Made by a program: the position numbers and the translations under genes. 25,706 bases of DNA from Trachelipus rathkii (lineage: Eukaryota > Arthropoda > Malacostraca > Isopoda > Trachelipodidae). Below the pieces are notes generated by a model. That model saw only the letters and a list, made by a program, of their open reading frames with translations, did no database searches and was not told the DNA's origin. Positions 1 through 11,772 of the stretch are shown one piece after another. The stretch lies in assembly GCA_015478945.1 (NCBI GenBank), contig JABUQX010018415.1:1-25706 (forward strand), given 5' to 3'. Each line of letters starts with the position of its first letter. Position 1 is the first letter of the stretch.

Positions 1-1130
1 TTATTACAACATATAGCCTCAAATTTAGCTATTGTAGTATTTTTATAGTGGGTGTGTGTTCCGATGTGTCGTTTCGTTGTTGTAGGTGGTAAGTCGTTGT
101 GGCTAATGCGAATGTAGTAGCTCATCGGGTTGTGTATTCCCCACACATAGCTATTAGATCAAGGAATTCGGAGAGTGCAAGATAGGAGCGTCTGGAGATA
201 AGATGAAGCGGTATGGTGATGGGTGATGTAGTGGTGATAGAGGAAGATCAGGATGCAGCGACGGTGGAGAGTGGATAAGAGGTAAGGTGGGTGATGTTGA
301 TGTGATAAAAAGCTAGCGTATGTCAGTGTGGCTGTGTGTATAAATAGACTAGTGGGTGTGCGTGATAAGGTGGATAGATGTTACGAGGTGTATGCTGCTA
401 ATTATATTAAACAAGAGGCCCGTGGCGTTCTTATGGTGTGAGCTAAATGGTTTGGTTTCTATTTGCTTCTTCCACTAACATGGTCACGGCGTCTGGTCAA
501 GGGTCTCGTGTTTTTTGCACTGTTGCCATGATACTTCATTGTTGGTTTAGGGATAGGGTGGGTGGTATGTGTCGTAGGCACCACTTGTTGTTTTTTCGTA
601 TCTGGTAGTCTTTTGTTGGGCGTCGACAGATTGAATGGAATAAGATACTGGCTAAGGTCCTTTTATTTTTGGAGCTCGTCGTGTCAAGCGCTATAAACTG
701 TGGTGGTCTCGCTGGCTGTGTAGGTGATAATAAGTAGTGCTTGGTCTATTTTTGTTAGTGTCGCTAAGAACTCTGTAATGGTGTTCATCACTAAAGTTTC
801 TAGTCCGTATAGAGGCTATGTGGTCAGGTGTTGTGTGGGTCGTCTCTGTTGTGTGATAGTAGTGGTGTGTGTGTGCTGTCGTTATGTTGTGAGTGGTACG
901 TTAAGTCTTCATTCGCACTTTTTCAATTATGTCATTGTTTCATTGTACATAGTGTGGTGTTATCGGATCGAGGTTATAGCGATTGTGGTACTCTGGCTTC
1001 TGGCGCATCTCGTTTGGTATATCTATATTATACAATTATGTCATCACCAAACTATTCATATTTTAGATTTGTACTCACTCAGTAACTAAAATTCAACTCT
1101 TCTAGTTAATAAATGGGAAATATTATATTG
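1..1130. other. G/T-rich unclassified stretch, no gene
   Basis: The + strand is strikingly rich in G and T and poor in C, with many TGTG, GGTG and GTGTGT words. The open frames here (for example 724-1089) translate to C/V/Y-rich low-complexity strings with no recognisable domain, so I do not call a gene. The strand bias resembles that of the antisense strand of the Penelope-like copies further along, but I found no reverse transcriptase or GIY-YIG motif on the minus strand. Confidence 0.5.
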
Positions 1131-1840
1131 AGACTCTGCTCATTATGTAGTGAAAATTATATATCTATATTATATATTATATTCTTAAAATATATACTCT
1201 GGTGGTAAATTTTATTAGTGTACTAGTCACTATACTCAACTAGTAATGATTATATAATACTATTACTGATATATATATATTCCCCCGAAGTAGATCATAG
1301 GCATGATATAAAATGCTAAACAATCGTAGAATGCGCTTTTCTTTCTACAGACTTTTATATGAAAATAATGTCTAATCTCAAATTCATGCTATGGTACTAA
1401 GATTTTTATTATAATATAATTCAAAATTGTTTCAGTATGTTATCAAAATGTGCATTCAGACGGAGCCAATCTTGTTAAGCTCAATATACTATTTGACCAG
1501 AGTGGTTACCGGTCGTAGTCCAGTTCGGTTAAGTGGGACTGATATCTGATCACTTTTTTAAATCCGCAAGTTTAATGTTTATTCTTGCGGATGGGATGAT
1601 TTCGCACAGAGATAGAAGATGTTTATGCGCAAATATAGCGTCATGTGTCACTATACAAAACTTAATACATGTACCGTTTCGCATACAAACGTCCGGTGCA
1701 TCATCACATAATTTGAGCTTAAGTAAGTATTAAAAATGACATGTGGTGTACTCATATATCCTTAAAGAGGAGCCAAGGGGTTTACATAAGGTTATAAACC
1801 TGTGTGAAGCTTACTACAGAAGTAGTATCAAGAGCAAACT
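1131..1840. other. AT-rich unclassified sequence
   Basis: Moderately AT-rich sequence with short TA runs. I recognise no coding potential, RNA gene or repeat family. The short open frame at 1533-1733 has no domain-like pattern. Confidence 0.4.
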
Positions 1841-2062
1841 TAATTAATAATTATATTAATATATATATATATATATATAATATACATATATTAATTATAT
1901 TATAAATATATTATATATATTAATATCTTTAATCTATAATTATATATATATATATATATATATAATTATATTAATATTATATATATTTAATTATTAATAT
2001 ATATATATTAATATATGATATATATATATTATATATTACTATATAATTATATATATATTAGA
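1841..2062. repeat. (AT)n / TAATATA low-complexity block
   Basis: Almost pure A/T: alternating ATAT runs interrupted by TTAATATTA and TATAATTA words. It is the first of many such blocks, typical of expanded dinucleotide microsatellites in crustacean genomes. Confidence 0.9.
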
Positions 2063-2399
2063 TGAAAGTCAAATTTGAAATAGATTTCATTGCAATAAGG
2101 CTATGGTAATACAGGGGATTTGGTTGAAGGACCATCCTGATGAGCAAAGACAGATAAAGTAGTTATACTAGGTGAGTGGAACAAGGGTTAATAGAAACTA
2201 CGGTGAATTGAACGGTGGGTAGGAGGGAGGAATGGGATGAATGAGGGTGTTAGGGTTGTAGTGTGTGTGATATATACTCTTATAGGTGAGTGTAATGTGT
2301 ATTGGATGCATTTAAACCGTTGGATATTTAAAAAATATCAATTCATTAGTGTTTATAAGTATAAACGAGGAGATTGCGAATTACATTGCGATAAAAAAT

Positions 2400-2562
2400 A
2401 CGGAATCCGGCGTGGTGCGGTTGAACGGTTGCTGGTGCGGTGCGGTGCGGTCTGTGATGCGCGGCTCGGCTAAGCCTTGCGGTTAAGCGAAAAACGCTGT
2501 TGGTGAAAACATCCGACAACGCTCCCTCCCCCCATAAGCTTAAGGGGGGGAGCGGGGAAATC
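2400..2562. repeat. GC-rich patch with GGTGC repeats and C/G-tract hairpin
   Basis: Around 2432-2450 the sequence repeats GGTGC/GGTGCG, giving a short pentamer tandem. At 2521-2553 a C-tract arm beginning GCTCCC and a G-tract arm ending GGGAGC face each other across ATAAGCTTA, itself self-complementary, so the DNA or RNA could fold. It stands out against the AT-rich flanks. No function is recognised. Confidence 0.45.
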
Positions 2563-2689
2563 CGCCGAAAATATAATCAATAAATGAAAAAAATAATAAA
2601 AAAACTAAAACTAAAAAATTATAAAGAACATTAAAGACAAATAGGGCACTAAAAACCCCATGAAGTATGTGAGTAACCTCCTTTAAAAA

Positions 2690-3270
2690 CTATTAATGAC
2701 TGGTACTCGAGGCAAACCCGACCTTTTGAGGGTGTCGGGAAGGCGACTCCCACCTGCACAATGCTCCGCGGCCCCAAGGCAGTTTTTAAACCACATGCCC
2801 ATAAATTTGACGGGCTTTCCCCCGTTTGTGTCGCCTGTAAACAGACTACAAGAAGAACAGTTTGGAATTAACTCCAAGAGTATATGGGGGGATCGAAAGA
2901 CTAAAACTAAGGTGAAGCCCTCAGTATCCTCCTAGTTGGATTAACTCCCGTATTCTCTCAACTTTGAAGTCAGGAGCTTCGCTAGCTAAGAGGTAGAGCC
3001 CACTTGGCCCAAAAGCAGGAGTCTGAGATTGGACAAGGCCTTACAAGACACGATCTTGGCGGTGGGGAAGCGCGGCAAACTAGCTCGTGAGCCTATTGCT
3101 CCATATTAAACCCCTTAGCGTTGCGGTCGCGCGCTCGAGCAGTTAATGGCTTGTACAGGTGATGGGGTCATCGTGCTTTGATTATTAATTGGGAAAACTT
3201 TTCCGGTATCCGCGGAGTAAAGTAGGTGCCCTGGCCAGCCAGCGGTACTTGGTCGGAAGCATTTAATGTT
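2690..3270. repeat. GC-normal island, possible tRNA-derived repeat remnant
   Basis: Balanced base composition inside AT-rich DNA. Two stretches resemble Pol III A boxes: TAGCTAAGAGG at 2983-2993, followed by TAGAGC as in a tRNA D-arm, and TAGCGTTGCGG at 3116-3126, followed by CGCGCGCTCG. Matching B boxes are poor (near 3020 and 3175), and no cloverleaf closes. Overlapping open frames of 64-79 codons on both strands match no family I know. A decayed tRNA-derived SINE or another transposon remnant is most likely; this is inference. Confidence 0.3.
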
Positions 3271-4660
3271 AATATTTAATATCTAATTTGTAAATGGGGT
3301 TGTGGTGGGCAAAACATATGACGGCCCTTCTAGGGCGAAGCTCATTGAGCAGAGTGGCATTTCATGACAGTGTTAAATGTAAAGTTTTTCTGGTTAGTAT
3401 TTTTGGTTTTTTACCTTTTTGAGACCGGAAACTCTAAGACGTCACGGGGGCATATTTACCGGATCCCTACCACCATTGTCAGATATATGGATCAAAATAC
3501 TGACGCATTAACAGGCTAATCACGTATTCTCTACAAACGCGTAAATGTTAATTAAGAGCTGGCAACGTGCGCTGTTTGATACAGCTTTGTGCTCAAATGA
3601 GTTCTAAACTAACAATCAACAGGGTGGGGTGAAATTCTAAGGAAACGCCCCACGAATGCGATCAGGTGTACCCATATCAAGGGGGAACTGAAATCTTTAC
3701 ATTTAATATTCCTGCAGAATGCCATATTTGGGTGCACACATAATTTCTTTACTAAAAAGAAGATTATTCAAATCTAAAGATATGCAATTAAGAACAATAT
3801 CAATGTTTTTAACAAATTACGTTTGTAAAGTTATTTGAAGCTGGAGGAGTTGTCGGCACAGGATTGGATATGTGATTAATTGACATATATAAGACCCAGT
3901 TTTTCCATCCGACAATGTACATAATCTGTCTTTCTACAGAATCTTTGTGGTGAATACTTGAACTATGATACACAAAGAATCGGAGTCAAACTATAGCTAG
4001 AAGATTGAAAACAGATTTTTGTAACGAGAATACAGAACAGCTTGTGTGCAGAAAAGCAAATCCAGTATACGATTTTATACGGTATTATAGTATTATATGA
4101 AACATATACTGAAAATTTCAAAGTTTTGAATCAATTAATAGAGTGTTTGGTAAGGTGAAGATGACATTGAAAATTATAATTCGATTAGTTTTTACAATTT
4201 CTCATTGGCATACCGGGTTCCCAACTCTGAATGATTATAATGTTTATTAATTTGCATTTTTGGGTACACAATAACTTCACTATTATAACTTTATAGTCTT
4301 ATTATCATACAGTATTGTATATCTATCAATATTAATTAATATAATATACATTAAGAATTAATAGGCGTATTATGTATCTTCTATAGTACTAAAGGGATGT
4401 AGAGTGACAATAATATTGAAAAGCTTACTAGGTATCACGCCTGGTAACCAGTTATGGGACTTTATACTCAAATAGTTATAGTATTCTGTTATACTACCTA
4501 AACATAAAGTCAATATATCTAGTTTTTTAATGAAACCTCAAGAGAGGTATACTATAGTGAGCTCTTAAAGGTATTGTATTAATACCAGTACGCATTAAAA
4601 TAAAGATTATTAATGTACAAAGCTTCTGTATTAGAAATACAATATACGATAAGCTTAGCA
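3271..4660. other. Unclassified sequence, no gene
   Basis: Mixed-composition DNA becoming AT-rich toward 4300. Frames are closed by frequent stops on both strands. I see no repeat period, RNA fold or domain. Confidence 0.4.
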
Positions 4661-5040
4661 ACATATTATTGGTTTATAATAATATTATTATATATATTAT
4701 AGTATATTATAGTACTACTCACTATTATATATATAGTATATATGAGTCAAGGACTATATATTTATACTACTATTATTTATTAATTAGTTGCTCTACCCTT
4801 CTCTTATTAGCATAAATTAATAATAATTAAATTCTTATTTTAGTTGAGTAATTAATTAAATCATAATACCAATAAATATAAATATTTAATAATAATATGA
4901 ATAATGATCAATAATTATAATAATAATAATAATAATTATGATTCTTATAATAAATTCATAATATTAATCACTATGTATTAATTAATTAATTCATCAAATA
5001 AGTAATAAATAATTTAAATTCAAGTAAATATTATTCTCTA
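4661..5040. repeat. AT-rich low-complexity block with (AAT)n
   Basis: Runs of TATATATA, TAATAATAAT (around 4916-4936) and TTAATTAATTAA. Simple-sequence DNA without coding content. Confidence 0.75.
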
Positions 5041-5052
5041 CTGTTGGGTTTT

Positions 5053-5063
5053 GGTTCGAATCC
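5053..5063 (+). promoter_or_regulatory. Isolated Pol III B-box (tRNA T-arm) motif
   Basis: GGTTCGAATCC is an exact match to the classical B box. The flanking TTTGG and CCAGA can pair as a T stem with one G-U. No A box or other tRNA arms lie upstream, where the DNA is AT-rich simple sequence, so this is not a tRNA gene. It is best read as the remnant of a 5'-truncated tRNA-derived SINE that may continue into the non-AT sequence to about 5150. Confidence 0.5.
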
Positions 5064-5154
5064 AGAGGTGATGGGAGTGAGGCATCGCAACAGACATACT
5101 TTAGGATTCTTTATATTTATTCAAAGAAAATTGTTTATAGGTGGGGCAAAGTAA

Positions 5155-5600
5155 TAATAATACTGATATATATTTTAAATTATAGTACTAATAATTATAT
5201 ATATATCTCTCCTTTATATTAATTAATATTATAATATTATTAATAATATATATATATATTACTAATATATTACTCTATATATATATATATATCTATATTA
5301 ATATATATGTAAATTTAATTCTTCTAGTATATATATATACTATATCATATTAATAATATTAATATTAATCTATCTCGAATGTAACTATACGTATATATTA
5401 TAATATATATATATATATTTATTATATTATTATATCTTATTCATCTATTATATATATTATATATATATATATATATGATATATATATATATTATATTATA
5501 TATTATATATATTATATATATATATATAATATAATATCATATATATATATATTATAATATTATATATTTATTATATATATATATATATATATTATATTCA
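5155..5600. repeat. Long (AT)n microsatellite block
   Basis: About 450 bases of near-pure A/T with many uninterrupted ATATAT runs of 10-24 bases and TATTATA interruptions. Highly self-complementary and prone to assembly error. Confidence 0.9.
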
Positions 5601-8070
5601 TTCTCATCCATTCCTCCTTTTCTCTTATCAATTTATCATATACGTTAAGAGTGCTGGTCAACAGACACCGGAAAACAGAAAAGTAGACGAATCAGAATAT
5701 GACGCAAGTGAAAAGAAAGCCCAGGCTATACCGCCACATTTCTATACATTTTAGTGACGCACTCGTTCGCAGTCGAAAAATCCATCTCCTAGAGCTTCAC
5801 GGGCCCTTCGCGACGTAAGACCATCACTATGGCGATCCTTATCGTCCAATGTCAATAATATGAGTTCATTATCCTTTGTCACCTAGGGTGGGGCCTAACA
5901 TTAACGAGGTCTCTTCCGCTGCACTAAGAGCTCCTTCGGAGCACGATTATACAACAGCCCATATAAAGGAAGGTTCCTATTCTTTATCGTAAAAAACTTA
6001 CATTCTTTTTCCATAGAAATTGCCACAAACTACGCAATTCTGCCTCGATCTCCAGGCATTGCCTGTTACTGATCGGTAAATTTCACTTTTTTTTTTTCCA
6101 GTCTCCATTACCAGTCGCTCGTACTTACCAGAAACACTCAAACTATGACATGCGATTCATTAACCAGAAAGGTCGACTATCATCCGATACCTTTGCTTGC
6201 TTTTCATAGACAGACCATCATGCAACTATCTTTCCATTATATATCCAAATGCATAATCATTATATCCTCTTCTCTTCACGACAAGATTGTGAGGCAATGA
6301 ATATTGGGACAACTTCCTAATACGCTTCATTCCCTCAGTAAATTTCATCTAATTCTTTCTCACATCCATAACATTTCGTCCCTCTAATATTGTCTATCTG
6401 TACACGATTAGATTCTTATAGAATCTATGACTATCATTTTTAATCCAGACGATTCAAGTGTAACTACTATACATTGTAACACAGGTAGAAATATACCTCA
6501 ACTTGTCCAAAACACTAGCGACTAAATGTTTTCAAATCTTCTCGTTATAGAATATTTCAAAAACTTTGAAAAGTGTTGAAGTTATTCCGTAAAGGTAGCC
6601 TCAGATAAGGATTCCTCAAATAAATGAAGAATCTTAAAAAAAATTTACTTTCTGCTATGTTTAATCCATAACCACGCCTTTCTCCTAATTTATCATACGG
6701 GGAATTTCCACATTACATTCGAAATGTACGGTGTTGCAGGAAAAGACGTCAGGATCATATTTCATGAACGTCATAGACCAATTATACCAAATGAAACACC
6801 AAAGTAAGAGCTGAACAGGCAACAAAATAAAGTTATTAAAAGTGACCTAGTGAGACCTATTACAAATTCTATTTATCACCTCAAACTCATGAGAAATAAT
6901 TAAAAAAGAAATAATAGAATTATTTAATGCGAATTTCAATGCTTTGATCTCGCGTATTAATAAAAATACTATGAGAAATTGAAGATGTGTTGGCCTTCAC
7001 ACCTATTACTTTCCACGTTGAATTAATGGTTTGGCTATAGCGTAGGATGAACGTAGAACGTAAACAGTTACGAAATTTTTTATATAAATATAAATAAAAT
7101 ATTCATCTTCCCAAAACACTAACCACAAGGATGTCTGGCCATTCTCAAATGGATGTTTAAACACATTTGGGGATATAATCAAACGTATTTTTGTATGTAA
7201 TTAGCCACATATTATAGCAGCTTCCTTTAAACTATAAGTAGGTCCGGTCCGAAGGTGGCAAATCGCGGTGCCTCAGGTTTTCTCTGGTGAGCCTATAATT
7301 ATGTGTTTCTGGTGGCGTCTAAATAATTCTCCATTTTTACAAAATAGATCGCAACAGCCCATAATTAATGACAACCAAACAATTTCCATAATTAAAAGTA
7401 CTAGAAAGTAGTGGATATAAATAATTAATGAATAGGGCGACAAAGTCTGTAGCAATAAAAAAAACAGTTGGGTGCCGCTCGGAAAAAAAACTCTTAAGGA
7501 GAGTCCATCCAATTGTTTTGCGTTTCAGAGCTACCTGTTTTTGACTAGTGGAAGAAAGAGACTTCTTAATACTGCAAACAAGTATTGGATATGCGAGCTG
7601 GTTAGCAGTAAGCCGTGTCCTTACGAAAAAATTTCTCAAAGGATCGTTCATAAATGTTGAATTTACGTTAAGCGGACGGGAACTATCTTTTAGGAAAGGA
7701 AATCACCTTAGTACGAAATTGAGAAGTACGACAAAGCTGGAGTATAGTGAAACTTTTTACCGAACAGCCCTTTAGTCCCGTTTATCACTCTCAACACCAA
7801 CGAAGTCTTTCATTTGCACTCCAAAGCCACCTCTCCTGCATTTACAACTTTCCTACTACAATTCTGCCATCGTCCGTTCCTTTTTCATCCAACATATATC
7901 CTCCTAAAATTTTATCTCGACACTTGTTCCAGCTTGCTCACCATCTAAATCATAAATTCACTTTTAACCCCAATTTGTCATAGCGCTCTTTTGCCCCACA
8001 CGCCACAAGTTGTTACTTCTATAGCTCTACTATATTATATATATCTTATATTACACCTAGGAGGAACAGG
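5601..8070. other. Unclassified, no supported gene
   Basis: Average-complexity DNA, pyrimidine/A-rich on + in parts. Several overlapping open frames of 60-104 codons occur on both strands at 7270-7990, but none has a domain pattern, conserved motif or adjoining exon-like frame. I see no RNA gene or tandem repeat. Confidence 0.4.
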
Positions 8071-8076
8071 ACTGTT

Positions 8077-8104
8077 CTTACTCACAACAGAGGTTGTGAG
8101 TAAG
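8077..8104. repeat. Perfect 12-bp hairpin, 4-base loop
   Basis: CTTACTCACAAC (8077-8088) and GTTGTGAGTAAG (8093-8104) are perfect inverted complements around the loop AGAG. A T-rich tract follows on +. No known RNA family is recognised; it could be an element terminus or a chance-expanded palindrome. Confidence 0.7.
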
Positions 8105-9520
8105 GTTTTTACGTTTTACTTTCAAACCCCTCCTTTTACACACCTGCCAAAATCTCTCTACCAATTCCCTCAAAAACTTTATTATATATTATACATAATA
8201 ATCTATGATATATATATTTAATATAATGTAGTCTCAGATCGCCACAATCAAAACACTAAATCATCCTGCATATAAATAGGGTAGTAGCAAGCCTTCCAAC
8301 TGGCGTCTTCCATTCTAAACCAGCCATTCATCACTTACCACGCGTTAATTACTTCCACCCTGCCCCCACCGGGAATCGGGGAATTGGCACCCTAGCCACG
8401 ACTGTCCACCATCTAACTACTTTTCAGAACGCTTCCATCAGTTATTACAAAAATAAATGAATAACCAACACGAGACATGCACATCCCTACCTACTGCCGC
8501 TATTAACTCATTAACAATCACTTTCGACACATTATTCTTACAAAACGAGTGAGCTAAGAACGGAACGACATACGTTCCTATGTAGGCATGCGCGTCTTTC
8601 CGGGCTTCACACCCGGTGGGGGGGCAAACAGGGTTACAGGCACAATGTGACATTAATAAATACAACGAGAAACGAGGTCCGATCGCGCATTTACTATACG
8701 TCAATTACATATCTGTTTTGATTTATCTTTGCAGAAGATCCCTACACATTTTTGGCAACACTAGATAATACACATACACAATGCCATACCCGAGCCTACA
8801 CATTATTCTCTATCATACGTGCCTATCTAGCAAATAACCATCAAAACTAAGATACAATTTAGTATAACCTCACCACGTAGCCATCATTATTAGTGCTAAT
8901 ATACGAACTATTCTAGGATACTACGATACGCATGACGGAGCAAGGCGTTAATGTTTGTTATGTGAGCGGCTAAAAACCAAATGGTAGCGTAGTATATTTT
9001 TATGATGTATTTGACTAACTCATCAATTGGATCTAAACTATCACTATAAACACACATCTATGACATAAGAGTTAGTTCTATTCGTTGTCTATGCGTAGGT
9101 TATTCTTGAATATTATTATATGATAGCATCATACATTATATTAGCTTGGTAATACAAATAGAGGTTAAATGACTTGTAGGTAGATATATTTAGTACATAA
9201 TGTAGAACTCATAGTTTAGGGATGAACTGGTACATATTAAGCGTACCTATTTTTTATACCCCTTTGAGGTTTACTATTGTATATTATGTTAATATATTTA
9301 TATTTCTCATATATCTCTTATATTACTGCTAGGTCTAAATGCTGCCAAGATGATTGCTAGTACAGAATTAATGCACACCGAACCCATACTCTAAAATACG
9401 CTCAGATAGTACCCCACATTGTCACAGTAATTGTGGGTCATATATGACGTATTTTTCACGTTCGAGTTGCGAAGGAGCGGCATTTGCCTTTGAGCGTCTT
9501 CAAAATGTTATTTGGAATGT
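8105..9520. other. Unclassified A/C-leaning sequence, no gene
   Basis: A/C-rich on + to about 9000, then AT-rich. The 88-codon frame on minus at 8438-8704 is cysteine-containing but matches nothing I recognise. No repeat or RNA gene seen. Confidence 0.4.
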
Positions 9521-9524
9521 TAAA

Positions 9525-9691
9525 CTTCTCTATTCTCGTCTCTCGTCTCTTCTTCCCTCTCTTCTTTCTATCTCTCTTGCTCTCCTCTCTTCTGCATCTT
9601 CTCTCTCGTCTTCGTGTCTCCTCGTCTCGTCTCTTATCTCTCAAGTTCTCTCTCTCCTCCTCTCGTATCGTCTCTCATCTCTCTTTTCTAT
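9525..9691. repeat. Polypyrimidine tract, (TCTC/TCTCG)n-like
   Basis: About 165 bases almost entirely C and T on +, with recurrent CTCTC, TCTTC and CTCGTCTC words. The Arg/Glu-rich frame read on minus across it is the translation of this tract, not a gene. Such homopurine-homopyrimidine DNA can form triplex structures; this is general knowledge, not shown here. Confidence 0.85.
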
Positions 9692-9850
9692 AATTTTACT
9701 CTACAAAATAAAATTTGAAATTTTTTGTAATTTTGCATAATTGACTTGCGGATTTCAGCACTTTACCCCATAAGTCTGGAATTTCCATCAAATAGTTTTC
9801 TGCTTTTCAATTGCATTTTCATACTTTTTTTTTATCTAGGCTTAACTTGT

Positions 9851-9882
<32 letters not shown>

Positions 9883-10410
9883 GTGGAAAGCGTAGGTATT
9901 GCTTAACTATTTTTTCGTGTTATTGTGAATCTTTTGAGGAGGATTTTTAATTCGTTGGTTTGTTATCTTTCTCTCGAACATATTGTGGCAGCACGTGGTC
10001 CTTTTTTTAGATTCACTCCTCCTCCATTGCTTTTTTCGCGGGGACTTCGCCCAAATGGTTGATCACTAGAAAAATTTAGGGGTCGAACACATAATTTCAA
10101 ATATTAAGCCCATCTTCCTGTAAATTCAGGGTACCCCTGCCGCAGAGGTTTTTTAAGGTAGATTCTAGAGATATATGGTTCCTGGGTTAATGTTATTAGT
10201 TAAGTGAGTTAAGTTTTAGAGTTAGTGTTTGCAAGTTCAGGTTAAGTCTCAGGGACCTCTCTCTGTTTTTACGGACCTCCGTCCAGTTTTGATCTTTTTC
10301 ATTTCTTTTAATATATTTTCTAGTATTGCAGTGATCCTGAACGAATCACAATTTAAGTGACAACGACATGATGTGCGAAAAATAGATAACCCGGCACCCT
10401 TTTTTACGTC
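9692..10410. other. T-rich unclassified sequence with a 29-base poly-T run
   Basis: A run of about 29 T at 9854-9882 is the longest homopolymer in the window. The surroundings are T-biased on +. This could be the antisense of retroposon A-tails, but no element body is recognised next to it. Confidence 0.45.
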
Positions 10411-10416
10411 TTTGCT

Positions 10417-10650
10417 TTAACTAAAATTTTGGACTACACCGGACATATGTGGTGAATTACCGCTCATTAAATGGCAGGAGTCGGTGTCGTCTCGCCTTGG
10501 GCCGTTGAAGGGCGGGAGGTCAACAACCCCTACCGGGTAGATCTTGCTAACTCTGTCCCGCCTCAGTGGGGCCGTTGGTGACGTGGTCTGTTCGGAAGCC
10601 TTTCCCGGGGCTCTGGTTGGTATTGTGGGTGCTAACGAAGTGGGTTTTTC
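10417..10650 (-). other. GC-rich island with a 77-codon open frame
   Basis: The DNA from about 10440 to 10720 is much richer in G+C and CpG than its flanks. On minus, a frame is open from just after a stop at 10651-10653 to the stop at 10417-10419. It has no upstream ATG; the first Met is near its end. The predicted peptide is Pro/Thr/Ser-rich at first and then mixed (it includes VVDLPPFNGPRRDDTDS). I recognise no family. It may be a fragment of a transposon protein, an exon, or simply an open GC-rich stretch. Confidence 0.25.
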
Positions 10651-11190
10651 CTAACAAGACCCTCCCCTACGAGAATGTGTTAATGGAAACAGACCCCGCC
10701 CTCTGTTCTTCATCCGTTTTCGCTCTGAGCCCCCTTAATTTTTTTTCTTGATTTTACTTTGGGGTTGAAGGGACATTACGCCGTGATCTGGGCCTGAGAA
10801 TTATGTATATTGTTTTTTTTTTCTGTAGTTGTTTGTCGGTGACTTGCCTTCTATTTTAATTTTCATGATTTATGAAGCTTTTTTTTTTTTTTTTCTTTAC
10901 ATTTTTTTAATAACTTTATTACACTGATTTCAAATATGTAATCTGATTGTTTCAATCTCTCAGATTTTTTAACGTTTCGAGATATTTAGATTTTTTTAAA
11001 CATATTTAACATAATGTGAGTTTTAAAAAATTATTTAAAATATTTTCGAACTTTTGAATCATGTCCGTTTCCACTGAAATTCATTGTAAGGTTCACGTAG
11101 GCGCATGCAATAGTAGGGTTAACCAAAAAGCAATATATTAAAAAAAAAAAACAAAAAAAATCAAAACTGACGGAGTCGTAAAACAGAATA
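10651..11190. other. T-rich unclassified sequence with poly-T runs
   Basis: Several T-runs of 9-18 bases (near 10811 and 10880) and A-runs near 11142-11158, with no coding potential seen. Confidence 0.4.
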
Positions 11191-11197
11191 GGATATA

Positions 11198-11273
11198 AGT
11201 TAGGTTAAGTTAGGTTAAGTTAAGTAAGGTTAAGTTAGGTTACGTTAGGTTAGTTTAGGTTAGGTTAGGTTTT
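11198..11273 (+). repeat. Degenerate (TTAGG)n-like cluster
   Basis: Tandem TTAGG and variant TTAAG/TTACG units (GTTAGGTTAAGTTAGG and similar) run for about 76 bases. TTAGG is the canonical arthropod telomere unit, so this is an interstitial telomere-like repeat or part of an interspersed repeat with a TTAGG tail. The end TTTTGTTGGA resembles the TTTTTGTTGAGG seen on minus at about 23165, hinting at shared ancestry. Confidence 0.75.
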
Positions 11274-11730
11274 GTTGGATTCGTTTAAGAAACTCTAAAT
11301 AACCAGATTTTTTTTTTTTTTTTACAAATGTCTACCCATTTTCTCTCGACCATTGGGTTATAGACTTATAGGTCTCTATTTTTCGATTTCTTGTACAAAA
11401 TTAATTGGCCATATTCTTTCCTATCATTGTAATTGTAAAATAATTAGTTCTCTACCTTTAGGACTTTGGTGAGAAACGGTTTTGTGTCTCTTGACATAGC
11501 TAAGATTTTTGACAGGGTATGGCATGCATCTCAGTTCTACAGGTTTTTTTTTTAATCTTATTTTTGTTTTTTTTCCTTACTATTGTTTTTTTTTACGTTT
11601 TTTTTTCTTTCAAATAACTTGAGATTATTAATAGTCGGCGGTGCTAGAGGTTGTTACGAATTTGTTTTTTTTTTTTTATTTCAATTGCAGTTTTCCTCAA
11701 AATTTTTGTGATGGCTGTCTATCTGTCTCT
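11274..11730. other. T-rich unclassified sequence
   Basis: Many poly-T runs (11309-11323, 11542-11554, 11665-11678). Nothing else is recognised. Confidence 0.4.
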
Positions 11731-11772
11731 GTCAGTCAGTCAGTCAGTCAGTTAGTTAGTTAGTCAGTCAGT
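11731..11772 (+). repeat. (GTCA)n/(GTTA)n tetranucleotide microsatellite
   Basis: About ten units: five GTCA, three GTTA and two more GTCA. The variants are ordered in blocks, consistent with slippage after a C-to-T change. Confidence 0.9.

Noticed and set aside
724..1089. 121-codon open frame in the first kilobase
   Set aside because: Low-complexity Cys/Val/Tyr translation caused by G/T bias; no domain and an overlapping frame of similar quality.
2683..2935. Overlapping 64- and 79-codon frames on both strands
   Set aside because: Mutually overlapping, no recognised family; openness is explained by higher GC.
2975..3045. Candidate tRNA gene
   Set aside because: Good D-arm-like motif but no convincing T-arm or acceptor pairing.
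5040..5075. Candidate tRNA gene around an exact B box
   Set aside because: No A box, D-arm or acceptor stem upstream; recorded only as a B-box remnant.
7273..7983. Several 60-104 codon frames on both strands
   Set aside because: Overlap each other, show no domain or exon-like continuity.
9456..9644. Arg/Glu-rich 62-codon frame on minus
   Set aside because: It is the translation of a polypyrimidine tract.
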